The position numbers and the translations under genes are program-made. A stretch of DNA of 13,252 nt, taken from JAQUVS01 sp964389735 (GTDB lineage Bacteria > Bacillota_I > Bacilli_A > RF39 > UBA660). Location of the stretch: the NCBI GenBank assembly GCA_964389735.1, contig CAYMEJ010000025.1, positions 1 to 13,252 on the forward strand, given 5' to 3'. Shown one piece after another: positions 6,705 through 13,252 of the stretch (position 1 is the stretch's first letter; each line of letters opens with the position of its first letter). The notes under the pieces were generated by a model. The model did no database searches and was not told the DNA's origin. It saw only the letters and a program-made list of their open reading frames with translations.

Positions 6705-7346
6705 TTAGTTCATTTTTTTTTCAAGTTTTTTATTATTATTTGGTTCATATTCGCATAATTCATTATATGCGTTCATGAACACTAAATTGAATGGTTGATA
6801 TGTACTTCCACTATTACAGAATCTTATAGAAAAATCTAATTCATCTATTGATTTTTTATTATATTTAAATTCTATTAGATACTTATCTGTTTTCTTATAT
6901 ATATTAACTATATTTCCTTCTTCATATAGTGCATTTTCTGTATGCCAGCTTACTACTTCATTATTAAATAAATCACTATGTCTTGAAGTTTTTCTTAAAT
7001 GTTCTTTGGCACTTTCTACTACAAGTTTTTTTTCTTCTTCAGTTAATGAATCTTCTTTTAATCCATAATTTTCTAAACCTAATTTATTTTTACTAAATAC
7101 ATTACATTCTTTTATTCTTGTATATAATTCATCAAATACTTCATATATATAATCATCATCTTTTGATACTTCAAATGTTTCTATTATTTCTTCTGGTAGT
7201 TTAATTTCTTCATCAAATAATATCTTTGGAAATAATTCCCAATATAAGTCACCATTTCCACCAAAAAATATTTTGAATTTTTTTCTATCTTTTATTAAGT
7301 TTATATCATAGTAACCTAATTCATCTTTTCTTTTTTCAAATTTCAT
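6705..7346 (-). CDS. Hypothetical protein, second gene of a two-gene operon
   Basis: A 213-residue acidic, soluble protein that I do not recognise. It has no signal peptide, membrane segment or familiar catalytic motif. Noticeable segments are KIFFGGNGDLYWELFP near residue 25-40, a Lys/Glu-rich helix (LTEEEKKLVVESAKEHL) near the middle, and an aromatic C-terminal part (YQPFNLVFMNAYNEL) ending in a lysine-rich tail. The start is set by AGGAG about 7 nt upstream. The stop codon TAG of the preceding gene lies 12 nt before the ATG and overlaps this ribosome binding site, so the two are co-translated. No terminator is visible after it; transcription may run into the gltX leader. Confidence 0.75.
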   Translation of the reverse strand: MKFEKRKDELGYYDINLIKDRKKFKIFFGGNGDLYWELFPKILFDEEIKLPEEIIETFEVSKDDDYIYEVFDELYTRIKECNVFSKNKLGLENYGLKEDSLTEEEKKLVVESAKEHLRKTSRHSDLFNNEVVSWHTENALYEEGNIVNIYKKTDKYLIEFKYNKKSIDELDFSIRFCNSGSTYQPFNLVFMNAYNELCEYEPNNNKKLEKKMN

Positions 7347-7357
7347 TTTTATATCTC

Positions 7358-7849
7358 CTAGTATCTTCTTTGAGCAAGACTCATACTAAGGGTTTTAGGC
7401 ATGTTTTGTGTTTCTTCTTTACTTTTATAATGTTCGATTACTTCATCATACGTTTTTGTAGTATAAACTTTTATTCCTATTGTATATTTATTTGAATCTG
7501 GTTCTGATACAAATGATTTTTTACCTTTTTCCCATTCTAATTTACCTGATTTAAATATATAACTACCATTTTTATCAATATCATTATAATCTGAAAACTT
7601 TAATGTTTGATTCAATGAGTCTAATGCTATCATCCATCTAGTTGTATCATATCCTTTTTTTGTAGTTCTATCCAATCTTTCAAAAAGAAATCCTCTATCC
7701 AATTGTCTAGACATTTCTTCATATTCTTCTTCTGTTATATGACTTACTAGAAATCTTCTTCCTGTTGCATAAAACTCTTCTATTAATTCATATATAGACA
7801 TTTCTACCTTTTTATCTGATTTATTTGTTGATACTATTAAATTTTCCAT
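7358..7849 (-). CDS. Hypothetical protein, first gene of a two-gene operon
   Basis: A 163-residue soluble protein that I do not recognise. The N-terminal half is rich in Glu/Arg (ELIEEFYATGRRFLVSHITEEEYEEM), then an aromatic, probably beta-rich segment (SYIFKSGKLEWEKGKKSF, YTIGIKVYTTKTYDEVIEHY) and a basic end (LAQRRY). It lacks any signal peptide or membrane helix. The ribosome binding site is weak (AGGTGG, about 4 nt from the ATG) although the promoter is good. The downstream unknown gene follows after 11 nt, so the two probably share a function. Confidence 0.75.
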   Translation of the reverse strand: MENLIVSTNKSDKKVEMSIYELIEEFYATGRRFLVSHITEEEYEEMSRQLDRGFLFERLDRTTKKGYDTTRWMIALDSLNQTLKFSDYNDIDKNGSYIFKSGKLEWEKGKKSFVSEPDSNKYTIGIKVYTTKTYDEVIEHYKSKEETQNMPKTLSMSLAQRRY

Positions 7850-7868
7850 GTGTCCACCTCGTTTTAAT

Positions 7869-7896
7869 ATTATAGCATAAAATTTTTTTTTAACAA
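7869..7896 (-). promoter_or_regulatory. Promoter of the two-gene unknown operon
   Basis: On the minus strand, TTGTTA (7891-7896), a 16-nt spacer and TGCTATAAT (extended -10; hexamer 7869-7874). The same TGCTATAAT occurs at the promoter upstream of the 32-265 gene. Confidence 0.65.
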
Positions 7897-7897
7897 G

Positions 7898-7922
7898 AAA
7901 AAACTAACATAATGTTAGTTTT
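7898..7922 (-). terminator. Terminator after the murD-DUF362 gene
   Basis: AAACTAACA (7901-7909) pairs with TGTTAGTTT (7913-7921) over a 3-nt loop, with one more A-T pair outside. On the minus strand it runs directly into a T-rich tract. It overlaps the TAA stop and separates the mur operon from the next promoter. Confidence 0.75.
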
Positions 7923-10131
7923 ATTTATCTATAGAAATTAATTCGTAATCCTTAGTTCCAAAATTTAATTTTGTTGCTGCATCTATTATATGTATCCCAT
8001 TTCTAGATTTTACTCTTTCAATAAAGTGTTCTTTTCCTGGATCAGAGGAATTGAATGTTAAATCTATACATGCTTGATCTATTGCTATTGGATCAAGTGA
8101 TGCAACTATACCAATATCTTTCATACATGGATCTTCTGCAACTGCGCAACAATCACAATCAACTGAAATATTACACAACATATTTATAAAAACCATATTT
8201 CCCTTAAAGTATTCTACTACTGAAGAGGCTGCATCTGCCATTGATTCTAGGAATTTGTCTTGTTCAGGTAAATTATCCCATAATATTTTTTGATCAGTTG
8301 TTACTCCTGCTGAATGAATCCATGCTTTTCCTCTAGATGAAGCACATCCTATTGATAATTGTTTTAAAGCTCCTCCGAACCCTCCCATTGGGTGTCCTTT
8401 AAAATGTGATAATACTAACATTGAATCATATTTTTCTATATTTTCCCCCAAATAATTTTTCTTTATGATTTTACCGTTTGGTATTTCTAATACTAAATCA
8501 TTGTCTTCTTCATCTAAAAGATCAACATTAAAGTATTTTGTCCATCCGTGTTTTTCTATTAATTTTTTATGTTTTTCTGTTGAGTTTCTTTCTCCTTCAT
8601 ATGCTGTATTACATTCTACTACTGTACCATTTATATAATCTATCATTGGTTTCATAAATTCCGGATGTAAATAGTTTTGATTTCCCTCTTCTCCTGAATG
8701 AACTTTTACCGCTACTTTTCCTGATAATTCTTTTCCTAATATTTTATATAATTTAATTACTGATTCACTATCAATATTTTTGGTGAAATACACTTTTGAT
8801 TTTTGCATATCATTTAATAATTTTTTATAACAATTACCTTTTTCTTCAAAATCTTTAAATGCATTGTAACTTGAAGCTGCTGGTGACATAACACATGTAT
8901 TTTTAGTTACTTCCATAGCAATTTTAACAGCTTCCTCTAATGTTTCAACTATATATATTTTTTTATTTATTAGTGATTTAGCAATTTTATGACCAGTTTC
9001 TGGCATACATATATAATTTTTAACATCACATTTATTAAAGAATTCAATTAAAGGAGTATAATCTATTCCTCTATCCATTCCTCCAAATATAATTGTATCA
9101 ACATTAGGAATAGATTCAATACAATTAATAGTAGCAGATGGAATTGTTGCAATAGCATCATTATAATATTTGATTGCATTAAATTTTCCAACATATTCCA
9201 TACGGTGTTCAAGTGTTTTAAAATTATTAATTGTTTTAGTTGTTTTATTAATATCTAAGTTTAATATTTCACTTATTATAAGTACAAACATAATATTACT
9301 TAAATTGTGTTTACCTAATAACAAACGCTCATCATTAATATTATATAATTTTTTATTATTATAACAAATATAATTATCCTCTATTTCTAAATCATTTACA
9401 TTAATTAATTTTGATTTATAATTACCTTTTTTTACATATTCATTTAGTGTTTCATTAGATGATGTATATATTCCAATATCATTATTATCTTGATATTTAA
9501 ACATATTCATTTTAGATGAAAAATAATCATTTTTAGTTTTAAAATAGTCAAGATGTTCCTCAAATAGATTAAGAATTAATCCTATATGTGGTGAATCTGT
9601 TATAAATTCAAGTTGATATGCTGAACATTCAACAATAAAGTAACTATCAATATCAATATTTTCTATGAAATCAAATATAGGTATTCCTATATTTCCTGTT
9701 AAATATACTTTTTTTCCTTGATCTTTTAATACTTCACTAATAAGTGCTGTTGTTGTACTTTTACCTTTACTTGCTGTTATACCAATAACATTTTTCCTAA
9801 AAAACTTTAGAATTAATCCTAATTGTGATGTAATTTTTTTCTTTATGTTTTCTACATCAATATCTTTAAACTTAACACCAGGAGATTTTATTATTAAATC
9901 GTACTTTTCTAGATCATTAAGGCAATCTTCACCTAAAGAAAAATTCAAATATATATCTTTTTTTAATTCTTCATTTTTATCTAGTAGTTTTTCATCATTA
10001 TCAATAATTGTTATTTTTTGTTCAGGTAAATATTTTCTAATAAAATTATATGAAGATTTTCCTTCTCTTCCAAATCCTACTATTGATAGATTTTTATCTT
10101 TTAAGTAACTAATTATTTCTTGATGCATCAT
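7921..10131 (-). CDS. murD: MurD-type Mur ligase fused to a DUF362 domain
   Basis: A 736-residue two-part protein. Residues 1-441 are a complete MurD-type ligase, which adds glutamate to UDP-MurNAc-L-Ala with ATP. Markers: GFGREGKSS (19-27), ATP loop GITASKGKSTTT (117-128), NLFEEHLD (188-195), Lys207 at the carbamylated-lysine position, GKHN (273-276), EHR (308-310), NDAIAT (324-329), GGMDRGID (350-357) and SPAASS (416-421). Residues 442-736 are a full DUF362 domain: SKVYFTK, AVKVHSGEEG, VLSHFKGHPMGGFGGALK, SIGCASSRGKAW, a Cys cluster CDCC (659-662) and the end IERVKSRNGIHI. The join is a few residues long. A Met at 442 could start a separate DUF362 protein, but no ribosome binding site precedes it. 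AGGGG lies 6 nt before the ATG, inside the end of murL (23-nt overlap). Pairing with MurL suggests the L-Glu-adding MurD2 type; sequence alone does not prove substrate stereochemistry. The DUF362 role is unknown. Confidence 0.9.
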   Translation of the reverse strand: MMHQEIISYLKDKNLSIVGFGREGKSSYNFIRKYLPEQKITIIDNDEKLLDKNEELKKDIYLNFSLGEDCLNDLEKYDLIIKSPGVKFKDIDVENIKKKITSQLGLILKFFRKNVIGITASKGKSTTTALISEVLKDQGKKVYLTGNIGIPIFDFIENIDIDSYFIVECSAYQLEFITDSPHIGLILNLFEEHLDYFKTKNDYFSSKMNMFKYQDNNDIGIYTSSNETLNEYVKKGNYKSKLINVNDLEIEDNYICYNNKKLYNINDERLLLGKHNLSNIMFVLIISEILNLDINKTTKTINNFKTLEHRMEYVGKFNAIKYYNDAIATIPSATINCIESIPNVDTIIFGGMDRGIDYTPLIEFFNKCDVKNYICMPETGHKIAKSLINKKIYIVETLEEAVKIAMEVTKNTCVMSPAASSYNAFKDFEEKGNCYKKLLNDMQKSKVYFTKNIDSESVIKLYKILGKELSGKVAVKVHSGEEGNQNYLHPEFMKPMIDYINGTVVECNTAYEGERNSTEKHKKLIEKHGWTKYFNVDLLDEEDNDLVLEIPNGKIIKKNYLGENIEKYDSMLVLSHFKGHPMGGFGGALKQLSIGCASSRGKAWIHSAGVTTDQKILWDNLPEQDKFLESMADAASSVVEYFKGNMVFINMLCNISVDCDCCAVAEDPCMKDIGIVASLDPIAIDQACIDLTFNSSDPGKEHFIERVKSRNGIHIIDAATKLNFGTKDYELISIDK

Positions 10132-11449
10132 TTATTGCCCCTTTCAATATAGTTACAAATTGTTGATCTAAATTATTATCATTGACATATCTATCTTCTA
10201 ATTTCATATTTAAATCTTCTAATTTGTAGTTTTCTTTATAATAATTTAATAAATAAGGTAACTTATCCAACTTATTAATTGTTTTAGTTATCGCATATCT
10301 TACTTCTTCATATGTGCCAACACATTCAAACGGTTTATTATCTTTATATCCACATAGTTCAATAAATGTATCTAATAAATCTTTTCTTTCAAATAGGTCT
10401 TCATTAAAGATATTTACTAATTTTTCTTTATATAGGAATGGGCTTAAAATAGTGTAGACAAATAAACATTTTGGACAATTACAACACCATTCCCATGGTT
10501 CATTCTTGCTTCCAAGATTACAACTTTTAAAAGTTTGATGATATTGTTTATATTGCGAAAATAACATTCCTATCTGATATTCACTTAGAGGTCTAAGTAA
10601 ACTAAAGTATTTTATTGTTGTTTTAAAATATTTATTTGTATAATTATTAAAATCGTTTTCAAACTCATACGTTTTTGAATATTGGTGATTTATTTTAGTA
10701 CCAACAACATTAGATTCGTTAGCACTTGATTCATTTGAAAGTACTATATATTTTCTTCCTGTAATATATGCACATAAATATGAAGTGAATGCTACTAAGG
10801 CACTGAAAGGTGTATGTCCATTAATAAATCCTTGTTTATTTAGTTCAATTAGGTTCTTATCAATAGTTCTTTTTACAGTTACAATTTCATTGTCACTATA
10901 TCCTGCTATTGAAGCACATTTTAGATTTACCTCTTTTGGATTAATAATAAATGCTAAATTATCTTGTCCTTTAAGAAGTTCTAATGAGGTAATAGAATCT
11001 TTTCCTCCACCTATAGCAATTAAATTACCTGTTCCATTATAACTTAATGATGATATTTTTTCTGGTTCGTGAATACATTTTATATTCATAAAATCATCAT
11101 AATTTGTTTCTATTTTATTTGTATAAAATAATTCACCTAAACCATAAAAATATAGTTTTTTAAAGAAACCAATTTGTTCATCATTTATATATCCAGCTTT
11201 TATAATAACATTTTTACTACATGTTGCTTTCCAATAACTTATTAATTCTACTAAACCAATATGAAATATTAAGTTTTTTAGAAAAGGTGTTATTTCTGCT
11301 TTTTTTACTTCTAGGGTTGGTTTATAGCTAACTAAATTTTCAACACTAAAATTGAAAGTTATTTTTAATTTATCTTGTAATTCTTCTATATCATAACTTT
11401 CATAAATAAATGTGTCATATTTATTTCTTAATTCATTATATTTATCCAT
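10109..11449 (-). CDS. murL: UDP-MurNAc-L-Ala-L-Glu epimerase, MurL-like
   Basis: Predicted to convert the terminal L-Glu of UDP-MurNAc-L-Ala-L-Glu to D-Glu with ATP, in the cytosol. The 446 residues fit the usual MurL length. An ATP-pyrophosphatase-like PP-loop, IAIGGGKDS (144-152), is followed by SNESSANESN (238-247) and a cysteine motif CCNCPKC (322-328) before a helical C-terminus. This order of motifs is what I know for MurL of Xanthomonas, encoded there next to MurD2. The start is supported by AAGGGTGAG about 3 nt before the ATG. It is the first gene of a two-gene operon and overlaps the ligase-DUF362 gene by 23 nt, which implies translational coupling. The recognition is by motif and context, not by alignment. 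Other PP-loop enzymes such as 7-cyano-7-deazaguanine synthase (QueC) or Asn-synthase-type proteins are less likely given the ligase partner. Confidence 0.78.
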   Translation of the reverse strand: MDKYNELRNKYDTFIYESYDIEELQDKLKITFNFSVENLVSYKPTLEVKKAEITPFLKNLIFHIGLVELISYWKATCSKNVIIKAGYINDEQIGFFKKLYFYGLGELFYTNKIETNYDDFMNIKCIHEPEKISSLSYNGTGNLIAIGGGKDSITSLELLKGQDNLAFIINPKEVNLKCASIAGYSDNEIVTVKRTIDKNLIELNKQGFINGHTPFSALVAFTSYLCAYITGRKYIVLSNESSANESNVVGTKINHQYSKTYEFENDFNNYTNKYFKTTIKYFSLLRPLSEYQIGMLFSQYKQYHQTFKSCNLGSKNEPWEWCCNCPKCLFVYTILSPFLYKEKLVNIFNEDLFERKDLLDTFIELCGYKDNKPFECVGTYEEVRYAITKTINKLDKLPYLLNYYKENYKLEDLNMKLEDRYVNDNNLDQQFVTILKGAINDASRNN

Positions 11450-11526
11450 TATCTCACCCTTTCTATATTATACAATAATAATTATATAATTTGCATATTA
11501 AATTAAAAATTGAGTTATTATTGCAT

Positions 11527-11554
11527 AAAAAAAGATTATTTTAAAATAATCTTT
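11527..11554 (-). terminator. Terminator after the tandem lipoprotein genes
   Basis: A perfect 24-bp palindrome AAAGATTATT-TTAA-AATAATCTTT (11531-11554), followed on the minus strand by seven T (11533-11527). It ends the lipoprotein operon 11 nt after the second stop. Confidence 0.8.
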
Positions 11555-11564
11555 CAATATATAT

Positions 11565-12047
11565 CTATTTGAATAATCCTGATAATTTCAATATATTTTT
11601 ATTATTATCATTACTACTCATTTGACTATTTTGAGCTATACTAGCTTTAATGGAAAATGAGTCATTTGTCTTATAATTCATACTAATAGATAGATCTTCA
11701 TATTCAGCATAATATATAATTCCATTTTCTGATTCCATAATTTGATTATTAGTTAATTTATAGATAGTATTATTAACACTTATTTCCATTATACCTTTTT
11801 CTGAATTAAATTTAGTTACTTTAAATGAAACCTTAGTTGTACTATTACCATCATAATATTCTCCATTATATGTTTTATTTAAGAATACAACATTATCTGA
11901 TGTATCCTTATCATTATTATTATCTTTTTGTGTTGTATTATTTGTATTTTCTCCGTTATTATTTGTACTATTATTATCCTTACTTCCACATCCTGTTAGT
12001 GTTAATGCAACTAACAAAACCATCATTAAACTTATTATTTTTTTCAT
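11565..12047 (-). CDS. Lipoprotein of unknown function (second of a tandem pair)
   Basis: A 160-residue exported lipoprotein. It has a type II signal peptide: MKK, a hydrophobic stretch (IISLMMVLLVAL), then the lipobox LTGC with the lipidated Cys at 20. A low-complexity Asn/Thr/Asp linker of about 35 residues follows, then an 85-100 residue domain with alternating hydrophobic/polar strands (TYNGEYYDG, VSFKVTKFNSEKGIMEISVN, ISMNYKTNDSFSIKAS), probably beta-rich. I do not recognise this domain. The AGGAGG site (12053-12058) contains the TAG of the preceding gene, so the two are translated together. The signal region is almost the same as that of its neighbour. Confidence 0.85.
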   Translation of the reverse strand: MKKIISLMMVLLVALTLTGCGSKDNNSTNNNGENTNNTTQKDNNNDKDTSDNVVFLNKTYNGEYYDGNSTTKVSFKVTKFNSEKGIMEISVNNTIYKLTNNQIMESENGIIYYAEYEDLSISMNYKTNDSFSIKASIAQNSQMSSNDNNKNILKLSGLFK

Positions 12048-12056
12048 TATATCCTC

Positions 12057-12659
12057 CTATTTTACAAACCTTATTGTATAACCATGGTAAGATTCTTTAT
12101 AGTAATTATCTTTTTCTTCATAAGAATCATATAAAGAATACTCATCAGAATCTATGTTCTTCTTAGATTTAGTTATCCATTCATCTACATTTCTTTTTAT
12201 ACCGCTAAATTCTTGATAGTAATTATTATATGTGATATCTAAGTTTGCAGTTAAATATGAGTCATATTCTCCTTTTTTTACATTAATATTTGTAAATATT
12301 TTTGAAAACTCACTATCATCATTATTAATCATATCAACAAATCCTTGAGCACCATTTTCTGTACCATAATTCATTTTTGTTTCCATTGAAATAACATTTT
12401 TTAGTTCATTATAGTTAATAGTTATTTGCATACTCATAGGAGCATTATCCATATCATATTTATTAAAAAATAATGCATAGGTATTTCCCTCAACTGTTAT
12501 TGTCCTTGTAATGTTATTACTACCTTTTTCTTGTTTATTGTTAACTTTTACTCCTTCACCATTTGATACATCATTTGTATTATTTGTTTCTTTATTACCA
12601 CATCCTGTTAGTGTTAAAGTAATTATTAATATCATTATCAAACTTAATATTTTTTTCAT
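12057..12659 (-). CDS. Lipoprotein of unknown function (first of a tandem pair)
   Basis: A 200-residue exported lipoprotein. The start is placed at the ATG at 12659 because a perfect AGGAGG (12667-12672) lies 7 nt upstream; an ATG at 12695 is in frame but would place the site within the gene and spoil the signal peptide. The signal peptide is MKKILSLIMILIITLTLTGC with lipidated Cys at 20. An Asn/Lys-rich linker follows, then a domain of about 150 residues rich in Tyr, Asp and Asn (TITVEGNTYALFFNKYDMD, LTANLDITYNNYYQEF, YHGYTIRFVK). No family is recognised. It is co-transcribed with the next lipoprotein gene after a 9-nt gap. Confidence 0.85.
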   Translation of the reverse strand: MKKILSLIMILIITLTLTGCGNKETNNTNDVSNGEGVKVNNKQEKGSNNITRTITVEGNTYALFFNKYDMDNAPMSMQITINYNELKNVISMETKMNYGTENGAQGFVDMINNDDSEFSKIFTNINVKKGEYDSYLTANLDITYNNYYQEFSGIKRNVDEWITKSKKNIDSDEYSLYDSYEEKDNYYKESYHGYTIRFVK

Positions 12660-12678
12660 TAGTCTTCCTCCTATTTGA

Positions 12679-12707
12679 ATTATACTAAAAAACATTTACT
12701 ATGTAAA
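12679..12707 (-). promoter_or_regulatory. Promoter of the lipoprotein operon
   Basis: On the minus strand, TTTACA (12702-12707), a 17-nt spacer and a perfect TATAAT (12679-12684). It lies 20 nt upstream of the 12659 start, so the 5' untranslated region is short. Confidence 0.75.
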
Positions 12708-12740
12708 TTGTATATAATGATTTAGTTTCTTATATAAAAC

Positions 12741-12764
12741 AAAAAACTACTATTAAGTAGTTTT
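12741..12764 (-). terminator. Terminator after the 12796-13110 gene
   Basis: AAAACTACT (12743-12751) pairs with AGTAGTTTT (12756-12764) around an ATTA loop. On the minus strand it is followed by a T run (12746-12741). Confidence 0.75.
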
Positions 12765-12795
12765 ATTATAAATATTTATTAACCTTATGTTTGTT

Positions 12796-13110
12796 TTACT
12801 TCATCTTTGATCTATCGTTTTCTTTTGATGATGAAAAGAAAGCCTGTATTTTTTCTTTATCATCTGTTATAAGTTCTAAATTTTCCACTATTGGTATGCC
12901 TTTTTCTTTATCTTCTATATTTATTGAACATTCTTTTAAAGTTTGTATATCAATATATTTTGATTCGTCTGTCATAAAAAGTAATGAAGAATAAGTTTTA
13001 AACTTTTTTTCCTCACTAGTTTCTCCAACCTTTGTTACATATTTCATATCACTATCTTGTACTGGTATTGAAACTGTACCTCTATATATAGCTTTCATAT
13101 AATCAAACAT
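12796..13110 (-). CDS. Small hypothetical protein downstream of tmRNA
   Basis: A 104-residue soluble protein that I do not recognise. It begins MFDYMKAIYRGTVSIP and has alternating strand-like and charged stretches (YSSLLFMTDESKYIDIQTL, GIPIVENLELITDDKEKIQAFF). There is no signal peptide or membrane segment. An AAGGA site lies 9 nt before the ATG. Only 46 nt separate it from the tmRNA 3' end. I see a TATAAT-like element there but no matching -35, and no terminator after tmRNA, so it might depend partly on readthrough from ssrA. A hairpin terminator follows it. Confidence 0.7.
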   Translation of the reverse strand: MFDYMKAIYRGTVSIPVQDSDMKYVTKVGETSEEKKFKTYSSLLFMTDESKYIDIQTLKECSINIEDKEKGIPIVENLELITDDKEKIQAFFSSSKENDRSKMK

Positions 13111-13156
13111 ATTATCATTCCTTAAATGTTATTTTCTATTATATTAACAATATAAA

Positions 13157-13252
13157 TGGTGGAGCTGAGGAGAATCGAACTCCTGTCCGAAATAAGTTTA
13201 GAGAAGACTTCTACAAGTTTAGTCAATTAATTAATTTAACTAATTACCTAGT
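13157..13252 (-). ncRNA. ssrA: tmRNA (ssrA), 3' portion, cut by the window edge
   Basis: On the minus strand this is the tRNA-like 3' end of tmRNA, which rescues stalled ribosomes. It contains the conserved GACTAAACTTGTAGAAG segment, the T arm GGAGTTCGATTCTCC, and the acceptor 3' arm AGCTCC with A and an encoded CCA (13159-13157). The 5' half, including the tag-peptide reading frame and the other acceptor arm, lies beyond the window, so the tag cannot be read. Confidence 0.93.

Noticed and set aside
8806..8808. Internal ATG as a separate start for the DUF362 domain
   Set aside because: The bases upstream (8809-8830) contain no purine-rich ribosome binding site and the frame is continuous, so I treat it as one fused protein. 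Independent initiation is still formally possible.
9170..10108. Plus-strand open frames over the murD part, and another at 10785-11042 over murL
   Set aside because: Antisense to conserved motifs of both enzymes and without ribosome binding sites.
11455..11500. TATAAT elements upstream of murL as its promoter
   Set aside because: Two TATAAT hexamers occur in an extremely AT-rich stretch, but neither has an acceptable -35 at 16-18 nt.
11837..12166. Tyr/Leu/His-rich plus-strand open frame
   Set aside because: It is the complement of the Asn/Asp-rich lipoprotein linkers and spans the junction of two well-supported genes.
1..13252. CRISPR arrays, insertion sequences, phage integration sites or a replication origin
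   Set aside because: No regularly spaced repeats, transposase or integrase genes, terminal inverted repeats or DnaA-box clusters were seen. The full tRNA-Thr shows no duplicated 3' end nearby.

Overview
The window reads as a very AT-rich (roughly one quarter G+C by eye), low-GC Gram-positive (Bacillota-type) chromosome that uses the standard genetic code. Tryptophan is TGG throughout, and no intact gene is interrupted by TGA. Consensus sigma-A promoters, AGGAGG ribosome binding sites, a T-box leader and U-tract terminators all fit that group. Peptidoglycan genes show the cell has a wall, so it is not a classical mycoplasma. I cannot name the genus; a gut-type uncultured Bacilli/Clostridia lineage would fit, but that is inference.

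Layout, left to right. 32-265 (-) is a small unknown gene that may be frameshifted near its end. 414-1691 (+) is a bicupin oxalate decarboxylase with its own hairpin terminator. 1752-1973 (+) is a short remnant of an adenylosuccinate synthetase-family protein, followed by a strong terminator. 2167-2242 (-) is tRNA-Thr(CGU) with its own promoter. 2343-3101 (+) is a PAS-GGDEF diguanylate cyclase that converges on a DEAD-box RNA helicase (3114-4697, -); the two share one hairpin containing both stop codons. 4787-6442 (-) is glutamyl-tRNA synthetase, preceded by a Glu-specific T-box leader with a perfect consensus promoter. 6705-7849 (-) is a two-gene operon of unknown function.

7921-11449 (-) is the most interesting segment: two overlapping genes. 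The upstream gene encodes a MurL-type UDP-MurNAc-L-Ala-L-Glu epimerase. The downstream gene encodes a 736-residue protein that fuses a complete MurD-type Mur ligase to a complete DUF362 domain. In Xanthomonas, MurD2 attaches L-Glu to UDP-MurNAc-L-Ala and MurL then epimerises it to D-Glu, replacing the usual MurI racemase plus D-Glu-specific MurD. The overlap here suggests the same route in a Gram-positive, with an added DUF362 module whose role in wall synthesis is unknown.

11565-12659 (-) holds two tandem lipoprotein genes with nearly identical signal peptides and different mature domains. 12796-13110 (-) is a small unknown gene. The window ends inside the 3' part of tmRNA (ssrA, -).

Both wall chemistry (L-Glu ligation) and translation (GluRS under a tRNA-Glu-sensing T-box) touch glutamate, but nothing in the sequence links their regulation directly.
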